DNA of 64,000 nt from UBA10347 sp905182135 (GTDB taxonomy: Bacteria; Actinomycetota; Acidimicrobiia; Acidimicrobiales; UBA10347): positions 1-64,000 of the forward strand of contig CAWUSE010000012.1 of the NCBI GenBank assembly GCA_963925805.1, written 5' to 3'. The notes beneath the pieces were generated by a model. That model was not told the origin of the DNA and did not search any database. It saw nothing but the letters and a program-made list of their open reading frames with translations. Positions 42,880 to 52,124 of the stretch are shown one piece after another; within the stretch, counting starts at the first letter, position 1, and the number at the start of each line of letters is the position of its first letter. The translations under genes were made by a program, and so were the position numbers.

Positions 42880-43614
42880 GTGACCTCTACTGCGATGCCA
42901 CTGCGACGCCTCGCAGTCTTCGCCGCGGGCGCACTCGGACTGCTCGTACTCGTCGCTGTTGCGAGCAATGCAGAGCAGTTCACCTTGGGGGAAACCGGCA
43001 CGCCTCCAGGTCGAAACGTGCTGGCCATTGAAAGCGGCTTGTCGCCGGGCGAATCCGATGCGGCCGATATCGCAAACCCAATCGACATTCCGGAATCTGT
43101 CGTCATCGCACTCACCGTTGTGCTCGGCATCGGATTGCTCTATCTGTTGTCTCGACAGCGGTTCTCGTTCCGGTTCCGTAGGCCATCGATCAACCTGACT
43201 CGAAGTGCTGCCGCCGAGATCACCGAAGAAGAGCAGGCCGAACAAATTGCCGACTTCGCGCGGGACCTGATTGACGAACTCAACGATGGCGACAGCCCCC
43301 GCTATGCAATTCAACGTGCCTATGCGGCGGTCGAGACCGGCTTCGGAGCTATCGAGCTCACCCGCAAAACCGCCGAGACCCCCCTGCGTTACCTCGACCG
43401 GATCTTCGGCCGCCACGCCCGCGTGAAACAACCGCTTGAGAATCTGACGCATCTGTTTCAGCGAGCCCGATTCTCGTCAGAGCCAATCGACGAAGAAATG
43501 CGAGCCTCCGCCATCGAAGCACTCACCGAGATCCGCGACTACTACACAGCAATTTCGTGGAAGCGGATCAGCAATCGCCGAACCGGGCGAGCGAAGTCTG
43601 GAACCGAATCATGA
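42880..43614 (+). CDS. DUF4129-containing membrane protein of the MoxR operon
   Basis: A 244-residue protein. It has an N-terminal hydrophobic anchor (LAVFAAGALGLLVLVAVASN), an extracytoplasmic stretch, a second helix (VVIALTVVLGIGLLYLLS) and a C-terminal cytoplasmic helical domain. In that domain RYAIQRAYAAVETGFG and TPLRYLDRIFGRH match the DUF4129 pattern. It starts at GTG 42880 and leads a five-gene operon with MoxR and DUF58 genes. DUF4129 proteins accompany such operons and often transglutaminase-like genes, which are absent here. Confidence 0.72.
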   Translation: MTSTAMPLRRLAVFAAGALGLLVLVAVASNAEQFTLGETGTPPGRNVLAIESGLSPGESDAADIANPIDIPESVVIALTVVLGIGLLYLLSRQRFSFRFRRPSINLTRSAAAEITEEEQAEQIADFARDLIDELNDGDSPRYAIQRAYAAVETGFGAIELTRKTAETPLRYLDRIFGRHARVKQPLENLTHLFQRARFSSEPIDEEMRASAIEALTEIRDYYTAISWKRISNRRTGRAKSGTES

Positions 43615-43985
43615 CCGGCTTACTCACGGCTGCAGCGATTATCGCAACGCTCACGCTGCTCGTGTCCGCTACCAGAACCGGCTCACAAGTCACCGCTGCT
43701 GATCAGAACAAACGCGGCACATGGGGTATCGCCCATTGGCACTCGCAGCGCAACCGAAACTTGAACCCGCACGAACGCCGGTGGCAGACAACGCTGCTTT
43801 CTGGCAAAGACAACTCGTCGCGTTGGGACACGGCGACTAACGAGGTCGCAGCCCTCGAGCGTCTGCGTGGTATCGCCCCGTCCGGTCCCGTTCCGACCTC
43901 CCACAATCATCAGTGGATCGAGGCCACCATCGCCATCCTCGAAGCATCTATTAATGACTCAACAACACCAGGAGACCCTGCGTAA
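43611..43985 (+). CDS. small membrane-anchored protein in the MoxR operon
   Basis: About 124 residues: one N-terminal helix (TGLLTAAAIIATLTLLVSAT) and a soluble, Trp/Arg/Asn-rich remainder. The start is ATG 43611, whose ATGA overlaps the preceding stop; a GTG at 43557 would add 18 residues. Its TAA overlaps the MoxR ATG (TAATG). No named family is recognised. Proteins in this position of MoxR-DUF58 clusters are poorly conserved. Confidence 0.65.
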   Translation: MTGLLTAAAIIATLTLLVSATRTGSQVTAADQNKRGTWGIAHWHSQRNRNLNPHERRWQTTLLSGKDNSSRWDTATNEVAALERLRGIAPSGPVPTSHNHQWIEATIAILEASINDSTTPGDPA

Positions 43986-44965
43986 TGACAGCCCACACGG
44001 CGAGCGATGTAGCTCGCTATGGAACGGCCATGCTCGATGAGCTCGAAAAGGCAATCGTTGGAAAACGAGACGTCCTAAAGCTCCTGCTCACCGGAATCTT
44101 CGCGAGCGGCCATGTGCTATTCGAAGACGTACCCGGATTGGCAAAGACTCTCATTGCTCGTTCGATCGCTCAGGTCGCTGACTTGGACTTCTCTCGTGTG
44201 CAGTTCACCCCTGACCTCGTACCAGGTGACATCACTGGCTCGACGTTGTTCGAAGCCGGAAGTGCATCAGGCACGTTTAAGCCTGGCCCCGTGTTCGCGA
44301 ACCTGGTCCTCGGTGACGAGATCAACCGGGCTCCCCCAAAGACTCAATCTGCTGTACTTGAAGCAATGGAAGAACGACAGGTGACGGTCGACGGTACGAG
44401 CCATCCGTTGCCCACTCCATTCATCGTTATCGCAACCCAGAACCCCATCGAATCCGGTGGGACCTATCCCCTTCCCGAAGCCCAGCTCGACCGGTTTCTA
44501 CTACGCCTCAACGTTGGCTACCCCGACGTAGCTGCCGAGACCGAAATCCTCATGCGCCGCGCCGGTCGTGGGCACGAGCAAGTTGACCTAGAACAAGTCA
44601 TCGATGCGCAGACACTTCGCGAGCTACAAGTCGTTGTTGAGGCCGTGCAGGTCGAGCGCAGCGTTGCGCAGTACATGGTCGAACTGGTGACATCGACACG
44701 TGACTCGGGACGTACCGACGCAGGCGCCAGTCCTCGTGGATCGCTGGCCTTGCTTCGAGCATCTCGGGCATGGGCGGCGCTCGATGGTCGCAGTTTTGTC
44801 ACGCCCGATGACGTGCATGCGATTGCAGTCCCCGCATTGGCGCACCGGCTGATCTTGAAGCCTGACGAATGGCTCCGTGGGGTAACGGGGGCCGACATCG
44901 TCGACTACTGCATGAACACCGTGGCCATGCCTGAGTCACTCATTGCAACCGACACTGAGGCCTGA
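43985..44965 (+). CDS. MoxR-family AAA+ ATPase
   Basis: A 326-residue AAA+ ATPase of the MoxR/RavA type. Walker A is VLFEDVPGLAKT and Walker B is NLVLGDEINRAPPKTQ. Sensor 1 lies in FIVIATQNPIESGGTYPLPE, sensor 2 in GASPRGSLALLRASRAWAAL. MoxR proteins act as chaperone-like ATPases with the adjacent DUF58 partner, often in metal-cofactor insertion or cell-envelope maintenance. TAATG coupling to the previous gene and a 2-bp gap to DUF58 support a single complex. Confidence 0.92.
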   Translation: MTAHTASDVARYGTAMLDELEKAIVGKRDVLKLLLTGIFASGHVLFEDVPGLAKTLIARSIAQVADLDFSRVQFTPDLVPGDITGSTLFEAGSASGTFKPGPVFANLVLGDEINRAPPKTQSAVLEAMEERQVTVDGTSHPLPTPFIVIATQNPIESGGTYPLPEAQLDRFLLRLNVGYPDVAAETEILMRRAGRGHEQVDLEQVIDAQTLRELQVVVEAVQVERSVAQYMVELVTSTRDSGRTDAGASPRGSLALLRASRAWAALDGRSFVTPDDVHAIAVPALAHRLILKPDEWLRGVTGADIVDYCMNTVAMPESLIATDTEA

Positions 44966-44967
44966 CG

Positions 44968-46326
44968 TTGGCGCAGGAGTCCCTACCGGACGTGCTTGAG
45001 GGGCCATCGACTTCAGTCAGGCTCACCGGCAACCGTGAACTGGCTCGGCGTTTGCCGCTGTTCGACGTGTGTGGTTTGATCGCCCTTGCTGGGCTGGTCA
45101 CTGCAATCGCGTTCCGGCGACCCGACGTCTTGGCCTTGACCACGCCCTTCGTTGTCGCGATTGCCGCTGCGTTAGCCCTGTGGCGGCCAGTTGACGGCGT
45201 GGTCAAGATTCGTGCCGATCGCACACGCATCGTCGAGGGCGAAGACGTCACGATCCTGGTCGACATCACAAGCCCTAGCGGAATCGGCCGAGTCGAAATC
45301 GAGCTGGAACCAAGTGATCGGCTGGTTGCCGTCGGATCGCTTCGAGCCGTAACGACCGTGAAGTCGAACTCGACGACAACACTTGCGTTCACCGTGCGCG
45401 CCAGCGACTGGGGCGTCGCCAAGATCGACAAGCTGACGGTCCGGGTCTGCGACCGTTTCGCCATGTTCGGCGGCGAACTCGATGCCCGAGCCGACACGAC
45501 GGTCACGATCGGGCTGCCCGAAGATCGCATCTCGGCATCGCTCGAGGCCGAACGCTTCCGCAGCATCGTCGGCAGCCACCTCAGCAACGATCGCGGACAA
45601 GGCATGGAGATCGCTGATATTCGGCCATTCCAACCAGGCGACTCGACGCGCAACATTAACTGGCGAATCAGCAACCGACGCCAAGAGCCATGGGTCACCC
45701 TCCGTCACCCCGACCGTTCCACCACCGTCGTCATCATCGTCGATGCCCATGATGGCGAGAATGACGAACAGCGAATGACCCAGCGGCGTTCGGTCAGCGC
45801 CGCGATGTCGTTGAGTCGCGGCCATCTGGCCCTGCATGATCGTGTCGGGCTACTCGTTGTAGGCCACACCGTGCAGTGGTTGCCTCCCAAGCTGGGACGT
45901 AACCAACTGTTTCAAATCGCCGACCGTCTCGTCGCTGTCAGCAATGCTCCAGAAGCCAGTCGGCGCATGTATCGACCGCCTGCTGTCTCAACCATTCCGA
46001 ACAATGCAATCGTGGTCGCTGTGTCACCGTTACGAGATCCGCTAATGGTTTCGCTCGTCGCCGAGATCCGCAGCCGCGGCAACCCAGTTTCAGTATTGGT
46101 CCCCCAGACCGAACAAGCGCGGTCGTCGCGCAGGCGCCTTCGAATTACCAATCGCACAACAGAACAAGCTCGCCGACTCGCCGCCGTGGAACAAAAGATC
46201 GGTGTGCAATCGCTGCGCGAACGAGGCGTCGGCATCGTGGCGTGGGCACCCGATGAACCCGTAATCACCGTGATCGACTCGGTTCGTCAACTGCGCCAGG
46301 CGATGGCTCGAGGTCGATCGTGGTAG
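44968..46326 (+). CDS. DUF58 domain membrane protein
   Basis: A 452-residue protein with two N-terminal helices (LFDVCGLIALAGLVTAIAF and TPFVVAIAAALALW). A beta-rich middle follows, then the DUF58 core GMEIADIRPFQPGDSTRNIN (residues about 211-230). A vWA-like segment comes next (TTVVIIVDAHDGENDE), which keeps a DxxxS-like metal site only partly. The start is TTG 44968, two bases after the moxR stop. It would be the MoxR client or partner at the membrane. Confidence 0.88.
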   Translation: MAQESLPDVLEGPSTSVRLTGNRELARRLPLFDVCGLIALAGLVTAIAFRRPDVLALTTPFVVAIAAALALWRPVDGVVKIRADRTRIVEGEDVTILVDITSPSGIGRVEIELEPSDRLVAVGSLRAVTTVKSNSTTTLAFTVRASDWGVAKIDKLTVRVCDRFAMFGGELDARADTTVTIGLPEDRISASLEAERFRSIVGSHLSNDRGQGMEIADIRPFQPGDSTRNINWRISNRRQEPWVTLRHPDRSTTVVIIVDAHDGENDEQRMTQRRSVSAAMSLSRGHLALHDRVGLLVVGHTVQWLPPKLGRNQLFQIADRLVAVSNAPEASRRMYRPPAVSTIPNNAIVVAVSPLRDPLMVSLVAEIRSRGNPVSVLVPQTEQARSSRRRLRITNRTTEQARRLAAVEQKIGVQSLRERGVGIVAWAPDEPVITVIDSVRQLRQAMARGRSW

Positions 46327-46336
46327 TGGAGTCAGC

Positions 46337-46909
46337 ATGTTGACCTGGCATATTGATCGCTTCTTCCGCGCCGGACCGCTGTGCGCGCTCGTGACCTTGG
46401 TTCTGCCGATGGCGATGGCAGCATTCGTGAACTCGCAAAGCTCCGAGGACAATATCTTGGGCATCCTGCTTGTCGCGTCGGGAGTCATCTTCATCGGCAG
46501 CCTGATCGGGTCGGCATTAGCCAGCGGATTCGGCGCCGTCTTATTCAGCCTGGGAACTACTGTGGCCGAGGTACCCGTATTAATCATGGTGGCAGTCGGT
46601 ATCAGCCTCTACACCACGCTTGTGATCCATGATTTGTCTGGTTCCTTCCACCGCGGCCCGCGTGTCGCCCGAGCGATATGGCGCAACACTTCGCTGACCA
46701 CACTCGTTGTCACAGCTACCAGTACGGCTTCATTCGCACTCGTATACTTTGTCGCCAACCTGACCACCTGGCAGAGCATCGTCGTGCCCTTTGGTGTCGC
46801 CGCAATCGGTTTCGCCGCCAAACTTGCCGCCGACTCACACCAAACATTCGGTCGTCAACTCACCGCCAAGCGGCGTTCTCAGTCTGACGCCGACAACCCA
46901 GTTTCTTGA
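46337..46909 (+). CDS. integral membrane protein ending the MoxR operon
   Basis: A 190-residue protein with four to five hydrophobic helices, for example LCALVTLVLPMAMAAFV, ILGILLVASGVIFIGSLI and TTLVVTATSTASFALVYFV. A polar C-terminus ends the protein. It follows DUF58 by ten bases. No named family is recognised; the context suggests a membrane subunit or scaffold for the MoxR-DUF58 system. Confidence 0.68.
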   Translation: MLTWHIDRFFRAGPLCALVTLVLPMAMAAFVNSQSSEDNILGILLVASGVIFIGSLIGSALASGFGAVLFSLGTTVAEVPVLIMVAVGISLYTTLVIHDLSGSFHRGPRVARAIWRNTSLTTLVVTATSTASFALVYFVANLTTWQSIVVPFGVAAIGFAAKLAADSHQTFGRQLTAKRRSQSDADNPVS

Positions 46910-46956
46910 ACCGCGTCAGGGCTACTCCGTCACCACAACTCGCCTAAAGATTCCCC

Positions 46957-47805
46957 TTAGACAGTGGCCAACGGGGTTGGAAGCCCTTGGACTCCGGGCA
47001 CGGTATGGAAAATGGTGCCTCGCCGGCTCTCATCATCGAGGTTGTCTGCGGTAACGATGTACATATCAGCCAGGTCAGGGCCGCCAAACGCAACGCTCGT
47101 TACCCACCGAGCAGGAATCAGAATTTCGTCGAGTTCTTCACCGGTTGGTGAAAGCTTGACCACTCGACGCCCACCGACGTGTGCGACCCAAAGATTGCCG
47201 TCGACGTCGACGCACATGCCATCGGGAACACCTCGTTCGAAGCTTGCTTCAGCAATCACACTGCGGTTCGTGGGGACGCCCCTCGCGGCGTAGTCGTGCG
47301 TGATCACGCAGCGACCGGTGCTGTCGCAGTGGTACATGGTCATCTGATCAGGCGAGAAGCCGATGCCGTTGCTCAGGCCAACCCCGCCATAGAGCTGCGT
47401 CGCGGGTCCGTCGTGCTCAATCCGCCAACACTCACCCGGTACGCGTTCGCCTTTTAGAACTGCTGGGTCCGAGCGAATCGACCCGACCAGGACTCGGCCA
47501 TCGGCATCGGCATGACAATCATTGAAAGCAAGGACACCGTCGAGACTAAGCAGTAGTCGCATTTCACCGTCGTTCCAATGGGCAACGGTCGGTCCTGTGA
47601 CGACAAGGCCACCATCACGGTGAAGCAACAACCCACCTACTGACTCGCGTGAAGAAATGAGGGTGTCGATATCACCGTTTGGGGCGCGCTTGAAGACACC
47701 ACCATCGACGACATCAGTGAAAAACAGGTTGTTCTCACTATCGACTCGTGGTCCTTCGACCAGTCCAAACCCCCATGCAAGCGTCGCTAATTCCATACAG
47801 GCCAT
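46957..47805 (-). CDS. SMP-30/gluconolactonase-like protein
   Basis: A 282-residue six-bladed propeller. It starts GLVEGPRVDSENNLFFTDVV, with the metal Glu. FNDCHADADGRVLVGS, VGLSNGIGFSPDQMTMYHCD with the catalytic-type Asn, and VPDGMCVDVDGNLWVAHVGG with the metal Asp follow. These suit calcium- or zinc-dependent sugar or other lactonases. ATG 47805 or 47796 could be used. The natural lactone is unknown. Confidence 0.85.
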   Translation of the reverse strand: MACMELATLAWGFGLVEGPRVDSENNLFFTDVVDGGVFKRAPNGDIDTLISSRESVGGLLLHRDGGLVVTGPTVAHWNDGEMRLLLSLDGVLAFNDCHADADGRVLVGSIRSDPAVLKGERVPGECWRIEHDGPATQLYGGVGLSNGIGFSPDQMTMYHCDSTGRCVITHDYAARGVPTNRSVIAEASFERGVPDGMCVDVDGNLWVAHVGGRRVVKLSPTGEELDEILIPARWVTSVAFGGPDLADMYIVTADNLDDESRRGTIFHTVPGVQGLPTPLATV

Positions 47806-47892
47806 TGTGGCGCAGCGGCCGACGCTGATGACAACTACACCGAGGCCATCTCCAAATAAAGGCGCGTTCCTCTACCTAGTACGGTCGGCTAG

Positions 47893-48415
47893 ACGAGTCT
47901 CACCGACAGAATCAGTGCGCAGACTTTACGCAGTTTCGAGAGGGCCGAAGTGCGCACGGTCGTGTTTACTGGCGAAGGTGACGCATTCTGCGCCGGGATC
48001 GACCTTGGCTTCCTCGAGTCCATTCCGGCCAAAGAGCGCGGCATCAAGGTGCCCACAATGACCGCCGACGGGTGGTGGAACATCACCGCTTGCCCAAAGC
48101 CCGTAACCGCCGCTTGCGATGGGCCCGCTGTCAGTATGGGCGCTGAATGGACGAGTCACAGCGACGTTCGTATTGCTAGCAACCGAGCCCGGTTCGCCTG
48201 TAATTTCGCACACCGTGGGCTGGTACCGGACACCGGAGCCGGGTCCTGGCTCCTTCCCCGCCAGGTCTGCCTGCAGCCAGCGCTGCGACTGCTCTTCTCG
48301 GGCGCATGGCTACTGCTGTCGAAGCGTTCGAACTCGGCTATATAAGCCAGGTCGTCGAATTTCACCGGGCGTTAGGCCCAAACGCCCGCCGTTCAGATCG
48401 CAGGCTTCTAGAGCT
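47893..48415 (+). pseudogene. enoyl-CoA hydratase/isomerase, truncated and frameshifted
   Basis: After a stop at 47890-47892 the frame encodes a crotonase from LRSFERAEVRTVVFTGEGDA through FCAGIDL, the oxyanion AVSMGAEWTSHSDVRIASN, and RGLVPDTGAGSWLLPR. At about 48310 the frame is lost, and a neighbouring frame continues as ATAVEAFELGYISQVVE, exactly what should follow. The first 40 or so residues are missing too. N-terminal truncation plus a one-base-type frameshift indicate a pseudogene. An intact crotonase starts 77 bp further on. Confidence 0.78.
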
Positions 48416-48491
48416 CACTGGATCGTGTCAGGGCATCTGATCGGTGACGATTCACTTCGTCTGCGCCCACGGGTCGTTTACGCTCACGGGT

Positions 48492-49370
48492 ATGACAGAA
48501 CCGGTGCTGTACGAAGAGCGCGATGACATTGCCATCATCACGCTGAACCGACCCCACAAACGTAATGCGTTGAACGAAGCCGTCATCCAGGGAATCGCTG
48601 ACGGAATTGATGCCGCCACCAAGTCAGCCGACGTAGCCGCCATTGTCCTGCGCGGTGCCGGCGGCACGCTGACTGCCGGCTACGACTTAGGCGCAACTGC
48701 CGACGAGTCTGACTATGTCGGCTGGACAACGCCATACGGCGCCAAGGGACCAAAGCCCCGGGAAGGAGCTTGGGATCCGGTGCGCGACTACCAGTTCATG
48801 AACAATAATGTCCAGCGGTTCATGAAAATTTGGGAATGCCCCAAGCCTGTACTCGGCGAGATCACCGGATGGGCAGTCGGCGGAGCCACCGACATGGTGC
48901 TGTGTTGTGACCAGCTCTACATGGCCAACGATGCTCATATTGGCTATGCCCCGAGCCGAGTCTTCGGCACGCCCACCACCATGATGTGGATGTATCGACT
49001 CGGCCTAGAACACGCCAAGCAGTTCCTGCTCACCGGCCGCGCAATCGATGCCGAAACTGCATACCGGATCGGTCTCGTGGCCCACGTTGTAGCGCCCGAA
49101 GATCTTGCAGCGACGATCGAGGCCGACGCACAACGCTTCAGCCACATCCCGGCGAACCAACTCGCCTTGAACAAGATGCTGATCAACCAAGCCTTCGAAA
49201 ATATGGGCCTGCGAACCTCACAGATGATGGGCACCTTCTTCGACGGTGTCACCCGCCATACCGAAGAAGCTCTGCTGTGGGCTGAAGATCTGCAAGAACG
49301 TGGCGTCCGGCCGGTCGTTGCCGACCGCGACCATCCGTGGCAAGACTACGGGCAGCGGCCCAAGGGCTAA
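48492..49370 (+). CDS. crotonase/enoyl-CoA hydratase family protein
   Basis: A 292-residue crotonase. IAIITLNRPHKRNALNEAVI starts the fold, and RGAGGTLTAGYDLGATADES is the first oxyanion region. KPVLGEITGWAVGGATDMVL is the second, with GYAPSRVFGTPTTMMWMYRL beyond. The usual catalytic Glu pair is not obvious, so hydratase chemistry is not assured; an isomerase, hydrolase or decarboxylase role is possible. ATG 48492 is used instead of an upstream GTG at 48444. It is not closely similar to the adjacent broken crotonase. Confidence 0.86.
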   Translation: MTEPVLYEERDDIAIITLNRPHKRNALNEAVIQGIADGIDAATKSADVAAIVLRGAGGTLTAGYDLGATADESDYVGWTTPYGAKGPKPREGAWDPVRDYQFMNNNVQRFMKIWECPKPVLGEITGWAVGGATDMVLCCDQLYMANDAHIGYAPSRVFGTPTTMMWMYRLGLEHAKQFLLTGRAIDAETAYRIGLVAHVVAPEDLAATIEADAQRFSHIPANQLALNKMLINQAFENMGLRTSQMMGTFFDGVTRHTEEALLWAEDLQERGVRPVVADRDHPWQDYGQRPKG

Positions 49371-49480
49371 CCCGGGTAGTCCGGGTTTCACTTCGTCCCT
49401 CACCAAAACCCTGTTTTCGAGTTCCCAGACCAAAAATCCCGGCCATTCGCTTCGGCCCCCAGTAGTCCGGGTTTCACCAA
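49371..49480. repeat. intergenic repeat region with two 15-bp direct repeats
   Basis: TAGTCCGGGTTTCAC occurs at 49377-49391 and 49463-49477. Between them, minus-strand words GGATTTTTGGTC...GGGAACTCGAAAA and GGTTTTGG...GAGGGACGAAG look like two diverged units of one element. The CCGGACTACCCGG core also occurs in the SUMT gene at 36.8 kb. It starts directly after the crotonase stop. It may be a small non-autonomous or regulatory repeat family. Confidence 0.55.
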
Positions 49481-49552
49481 ATGTGTACCCGTCCACGCTT
49501 ACCAAGGTTCTGGATCTGAGTCGAAGGGGGTGGGGGCACTAGGTTGATGCGG

Positions 49553-50728
49553 CTAGGCGAAAATGGGGTTTGGGCCGTCGGAGTCTCGGTGCAGCGCTGC
49601 GCTCACGCCATCGATCACCGCCTGCATATTCGCTCGGTGTTCACCGATTCGCCGATGCAAGATGCGAGGCTCCTTATCGGGCATCGACGCAATCGCATGG
49701 CTGATACCTGATGGGCCCGGCCCAAGCTTGACGCTATAGCGAAGACGGGTTGCACCAGCGATACGAGTCATCTCGAAAAGCCAACGGGCGCCCGGGTTAT
49801 CGGCGTCAGATGTGACCCAACCAAATTCGCTGTGTTCCTGGTAATGGTTGATGAAACACGGCACGTCCCATTCGCCTATTGCGTCATGCTTGTTCGAGCC
49901 AATGAACTGCGCACCCAATGCAGGACCATCGGCGCCACCAGCCCAGCGGGCTCCGACGAATTCGGCACTGAACTGGGCACCGAAATTGATATCGGTGACC
50001 AGATCCCAGACGTCAGCAATCGGCGCCTTGATGTCGGCTTCGACGACACACCCCGGGCCGTCGCCAAGACAGGCCGGATCACTTGGACCGGTCTCCCAGG
50101 TATGTGCGTACTGATCGATGAATGTGACCTGGCGAGCCGGGTAGCGAGGCGCCTTCTTGAAATCCTCGCCGGTGTACCACGCGACGGGGATCATCGCTAT
50201 CTGTGTACTGGTCTCGGGAACACCCAGTACTTCGCGAAGTTCATCGCGTTTCCCCAGGATCGCTGTGGTCCAGGCTGTACCCAGGCCTCGAGCCCGCGAG
50301 GCAACACAGAAGCTCCATACCGATTGAATAACCGAGTCGAATAGACCAGGGCGACCGCTGCCATCATGCACACCCATAATAGTGGGAATCACGATGGCGG
50401 GTACTTCGGCGAGATGTTCTGCCAGGTGGGCTGCCGAGTTCATAACCCGTTCTTGTGGGTGGCCCGTACCGGCAATTTTGTCGCGAGCCCCAACCATGAA
50501 TTCGCCGCCGGTCGCCATATAAAGCTCGGCTAGTTGAGCCTTGATCTTGGGATCGCGTACAACAATCCACCGTCGGCTGCCCTGGTTGCCACCAGATGGT
50601 GCCTGCTCAGCCACGTCAATGCAGTCATAAATCATCTGATTATCAACAGGCCGCTCTAAATCGAGCCGCACGCGCACGGCCCGAGTCGTGCTCAATGCGT
50701 GGTCAACTGATGACACATCAATATCCAT
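49553..50728 (-). CDS. nitroreductase fused to an SRPBCC (polyketide cyclase-like) domain
   Basis: A 391-residue two-domain protein. Residues 1-225 are a nitroreductase: TTRAVRVRLDLERPVDNQMI, AEQAPSGGNQGSRRWIVVRD and RGLGTAWTTAILGKRDELRE. Residues about 235-385 are an SRPBCC ligand-binding fold: VVEADIKAPIADVWDLVTDI, then VGARWAGGADGPALGAQFIG, and GATRLRYSVKLGPGPSG. Such a fusion suggests that the helix-grip domain presents or sequesters the hydrophobic substrate of the flavoenzyme. The start is ATG 50728 with AGGG eight bases upstream. The substrate is unknown. Confidence 0.85.
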   Translation of the reverse strand: MDIDVSSVDHALSTTRAVRVRLDLERPVDNQMIYDCIDVAEQAPSGGNQGSRRWIVVRDPKIKAQLAELYMATGGEFMVGARDKIAGTGHPQERVMNSAAHLAEHLAEVPAIVIPTIMGVHDGSGRPGLFDSVIQSVWSFCVASRARGLGTAWTTAILGKRDELREVLGVPETSTQIAMIPVAWYTGEDFKKAPRYPARQVTFIDQYAHTWETGPSDPACLGDGPGCVVEADIKAPIADVWDLVTDINFGAQFSAEFVGARWAGGADGPALGAQFIGSNKHDAIGEWDVPCFINHYQEHSEFGWVTSDADNPGARWLFEMTRIAGATRLRYSVKLGPGPSGISHAIASMPDKEPRILHRRIGEHRANMQAVIDGVSAALHRDSDGPNPIFA

Positions 50729-50885
50729 AACCGTCCCTGTTTCTGCCTGCGACCTTGCCACGACACTACGTCGAAGTCCACTTATGGTCCGAAAATAGCC
50801 GTGCAGCCGCAATCAATCTGGTTGGTATCTTGGTCGGTCTCGCAATGGGCCCTACTCTCAACCCATGTTGCATGGAGGCACCAAA

Positions 50886-52004
50886 GTGCGCAGCGCATTC
50901 TTGCAACGGCTACCCCTCTACATCGGTGGCTTCATGGGACCGTTCGGAACGGTCGTCATCGTGCCAATGTTTCCTGAACTCCGCGCCGAATTCGATGCAT
51001 CGTCGAGTGCCGTCAGCCTGGGGTTCAGCCTCTACCTGATTCCATTCGCTGCGTTACTGCTGGTTTCAGGAACGCTGGGCGAGCGTTGGGGCCGACGACG
51101 AACGGTGAGAGGCACCTACCTGCTGTACGCAGTCGCCAGCATCGGGTGTGCCCTCGCTCCGACCCTCACTGTCTTCATTGTGGCTCGGGCCCTCCAGGGT
51201 GTCGCCAACGCCTTCATCACCCCACTTCTTTTGGCAGGGCTGGCCGAGACGGTTCCTGCCGAACGCTTCGGCCGCCAGGTTGGAATCTACTCAAGCTTCC
51301 AGGCATTCGGCGGCGGGTTGGGGCCTATCGTCGGCGGCATCGCAGCCGACACCAACTGGCGCTATGCATTTTGGGGCACCATGGCGGTCTCGCTCGTACT
51401 TGCCCTCGCCCCGCCCACTGGCGAGGCCCCACGCGATGCTGCAGCGCCTAGCCTTCGCCCCCTATTAACCGGCCGCATGATCGCACTTAGCGTCGCCTTC
51501 CTTTTCGCTGCCGCCGGACCAGTAGGTATCAGCGTGCTCGTTGGCGTCGCTGCTCGCGATGTCCTCGAACTATCAGGGACGGCGACGGGCCTCGTGTTGT
51601 TCGGTGGAGCGATGAGTGCCTTGGTCCTCGGCCCGACCTGGGGCCAGGTACTTGACCGATTCGGTGCACGAGCCGTTGGATTGGCAACCGCCACTGCTGC
51701 CACACTGTTTGCGGGCTTGCCGTCGCTTGCTGACAACGGCTGGACGCTCGCGATCATCTGGATTATCGCCAGCGCCGCTATCAGCGGTGTCATCGTCGTG
51801 TTTCAAGCATTGGGAGCGTCGATCATGCCCGAAAACCGGGGTGGCGCTCTCTCGTTCATGCTGTCATTCCGGTTCGTCGGCCACGCCGTGGGACCAATAC
51901 TGTTCATCCCGCTCATCGACTGGTCGGTACGAGGCGCGTTCTTCATGGCGGCGGGTCTTGGCCTGGTCACCACTGCTGTTATCGGCACCTTTCGCGATGC
52001 CTAA
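50886..52004 (+). CDS. MFS transporter, DHA1-like
   Basis: A 372-residue transporter with 12 helices. SGTLGERWGRRRTVRGTYLL is motif A. IVARALQGVANAFITPLLLA and AFGGGLGPIVGGIAADTNWR correspond to TM4 and motif C of antiporters. GTG 50886 is chosen because GGAGG lies seven bases upstream; a TTG at 50865 is less likely. The likely role is drug or metabolite efflux. It is divergent from the nitroreductase fusion gene. Confidence 0.82.
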   Translation: MRSAFLQRLPLYIGGFMGPFGTVVIVPMFPELRAEFDASSSAVSLGFSLYLIPFAALLLVSGTLGERWGRRRTVRGTYLLYAVASIGCALAPTLTVFIVARALQGVANAFITPLLLAGLAETVPAERFGRQVGIYSSFQAFGGGLGPIVGGIAADTNWRYAFWGTMAVSLVLALAPPTGEAPRDAAAPSLRPLLTGRMIALSVAFLFAAAGPVGISVLVGVAARDVLELSGTATGLVLFGGAMSALVLGPTWGQVLDRFGARAVGLATATAATLFAGLPSLADNGWTLAIIWIIASAAISGVIVVFQALGASIMPENRGGALSFMLSFRFVGHAVGPILFIPLIDWSVRGAFFMAAGLGLVTTAVIGTFRDA

Positions 52005-52124
52005 ACGCTGCTAACTCGTACAGGCTCTAACACGCCTGGGCTTACGTACCAGTGTCATGGACGGTGTTAGGTAGAGCGCTATCTCAAAACATTGGACTGA
52101 CCGATGCGACACTGCAGCCACGCT

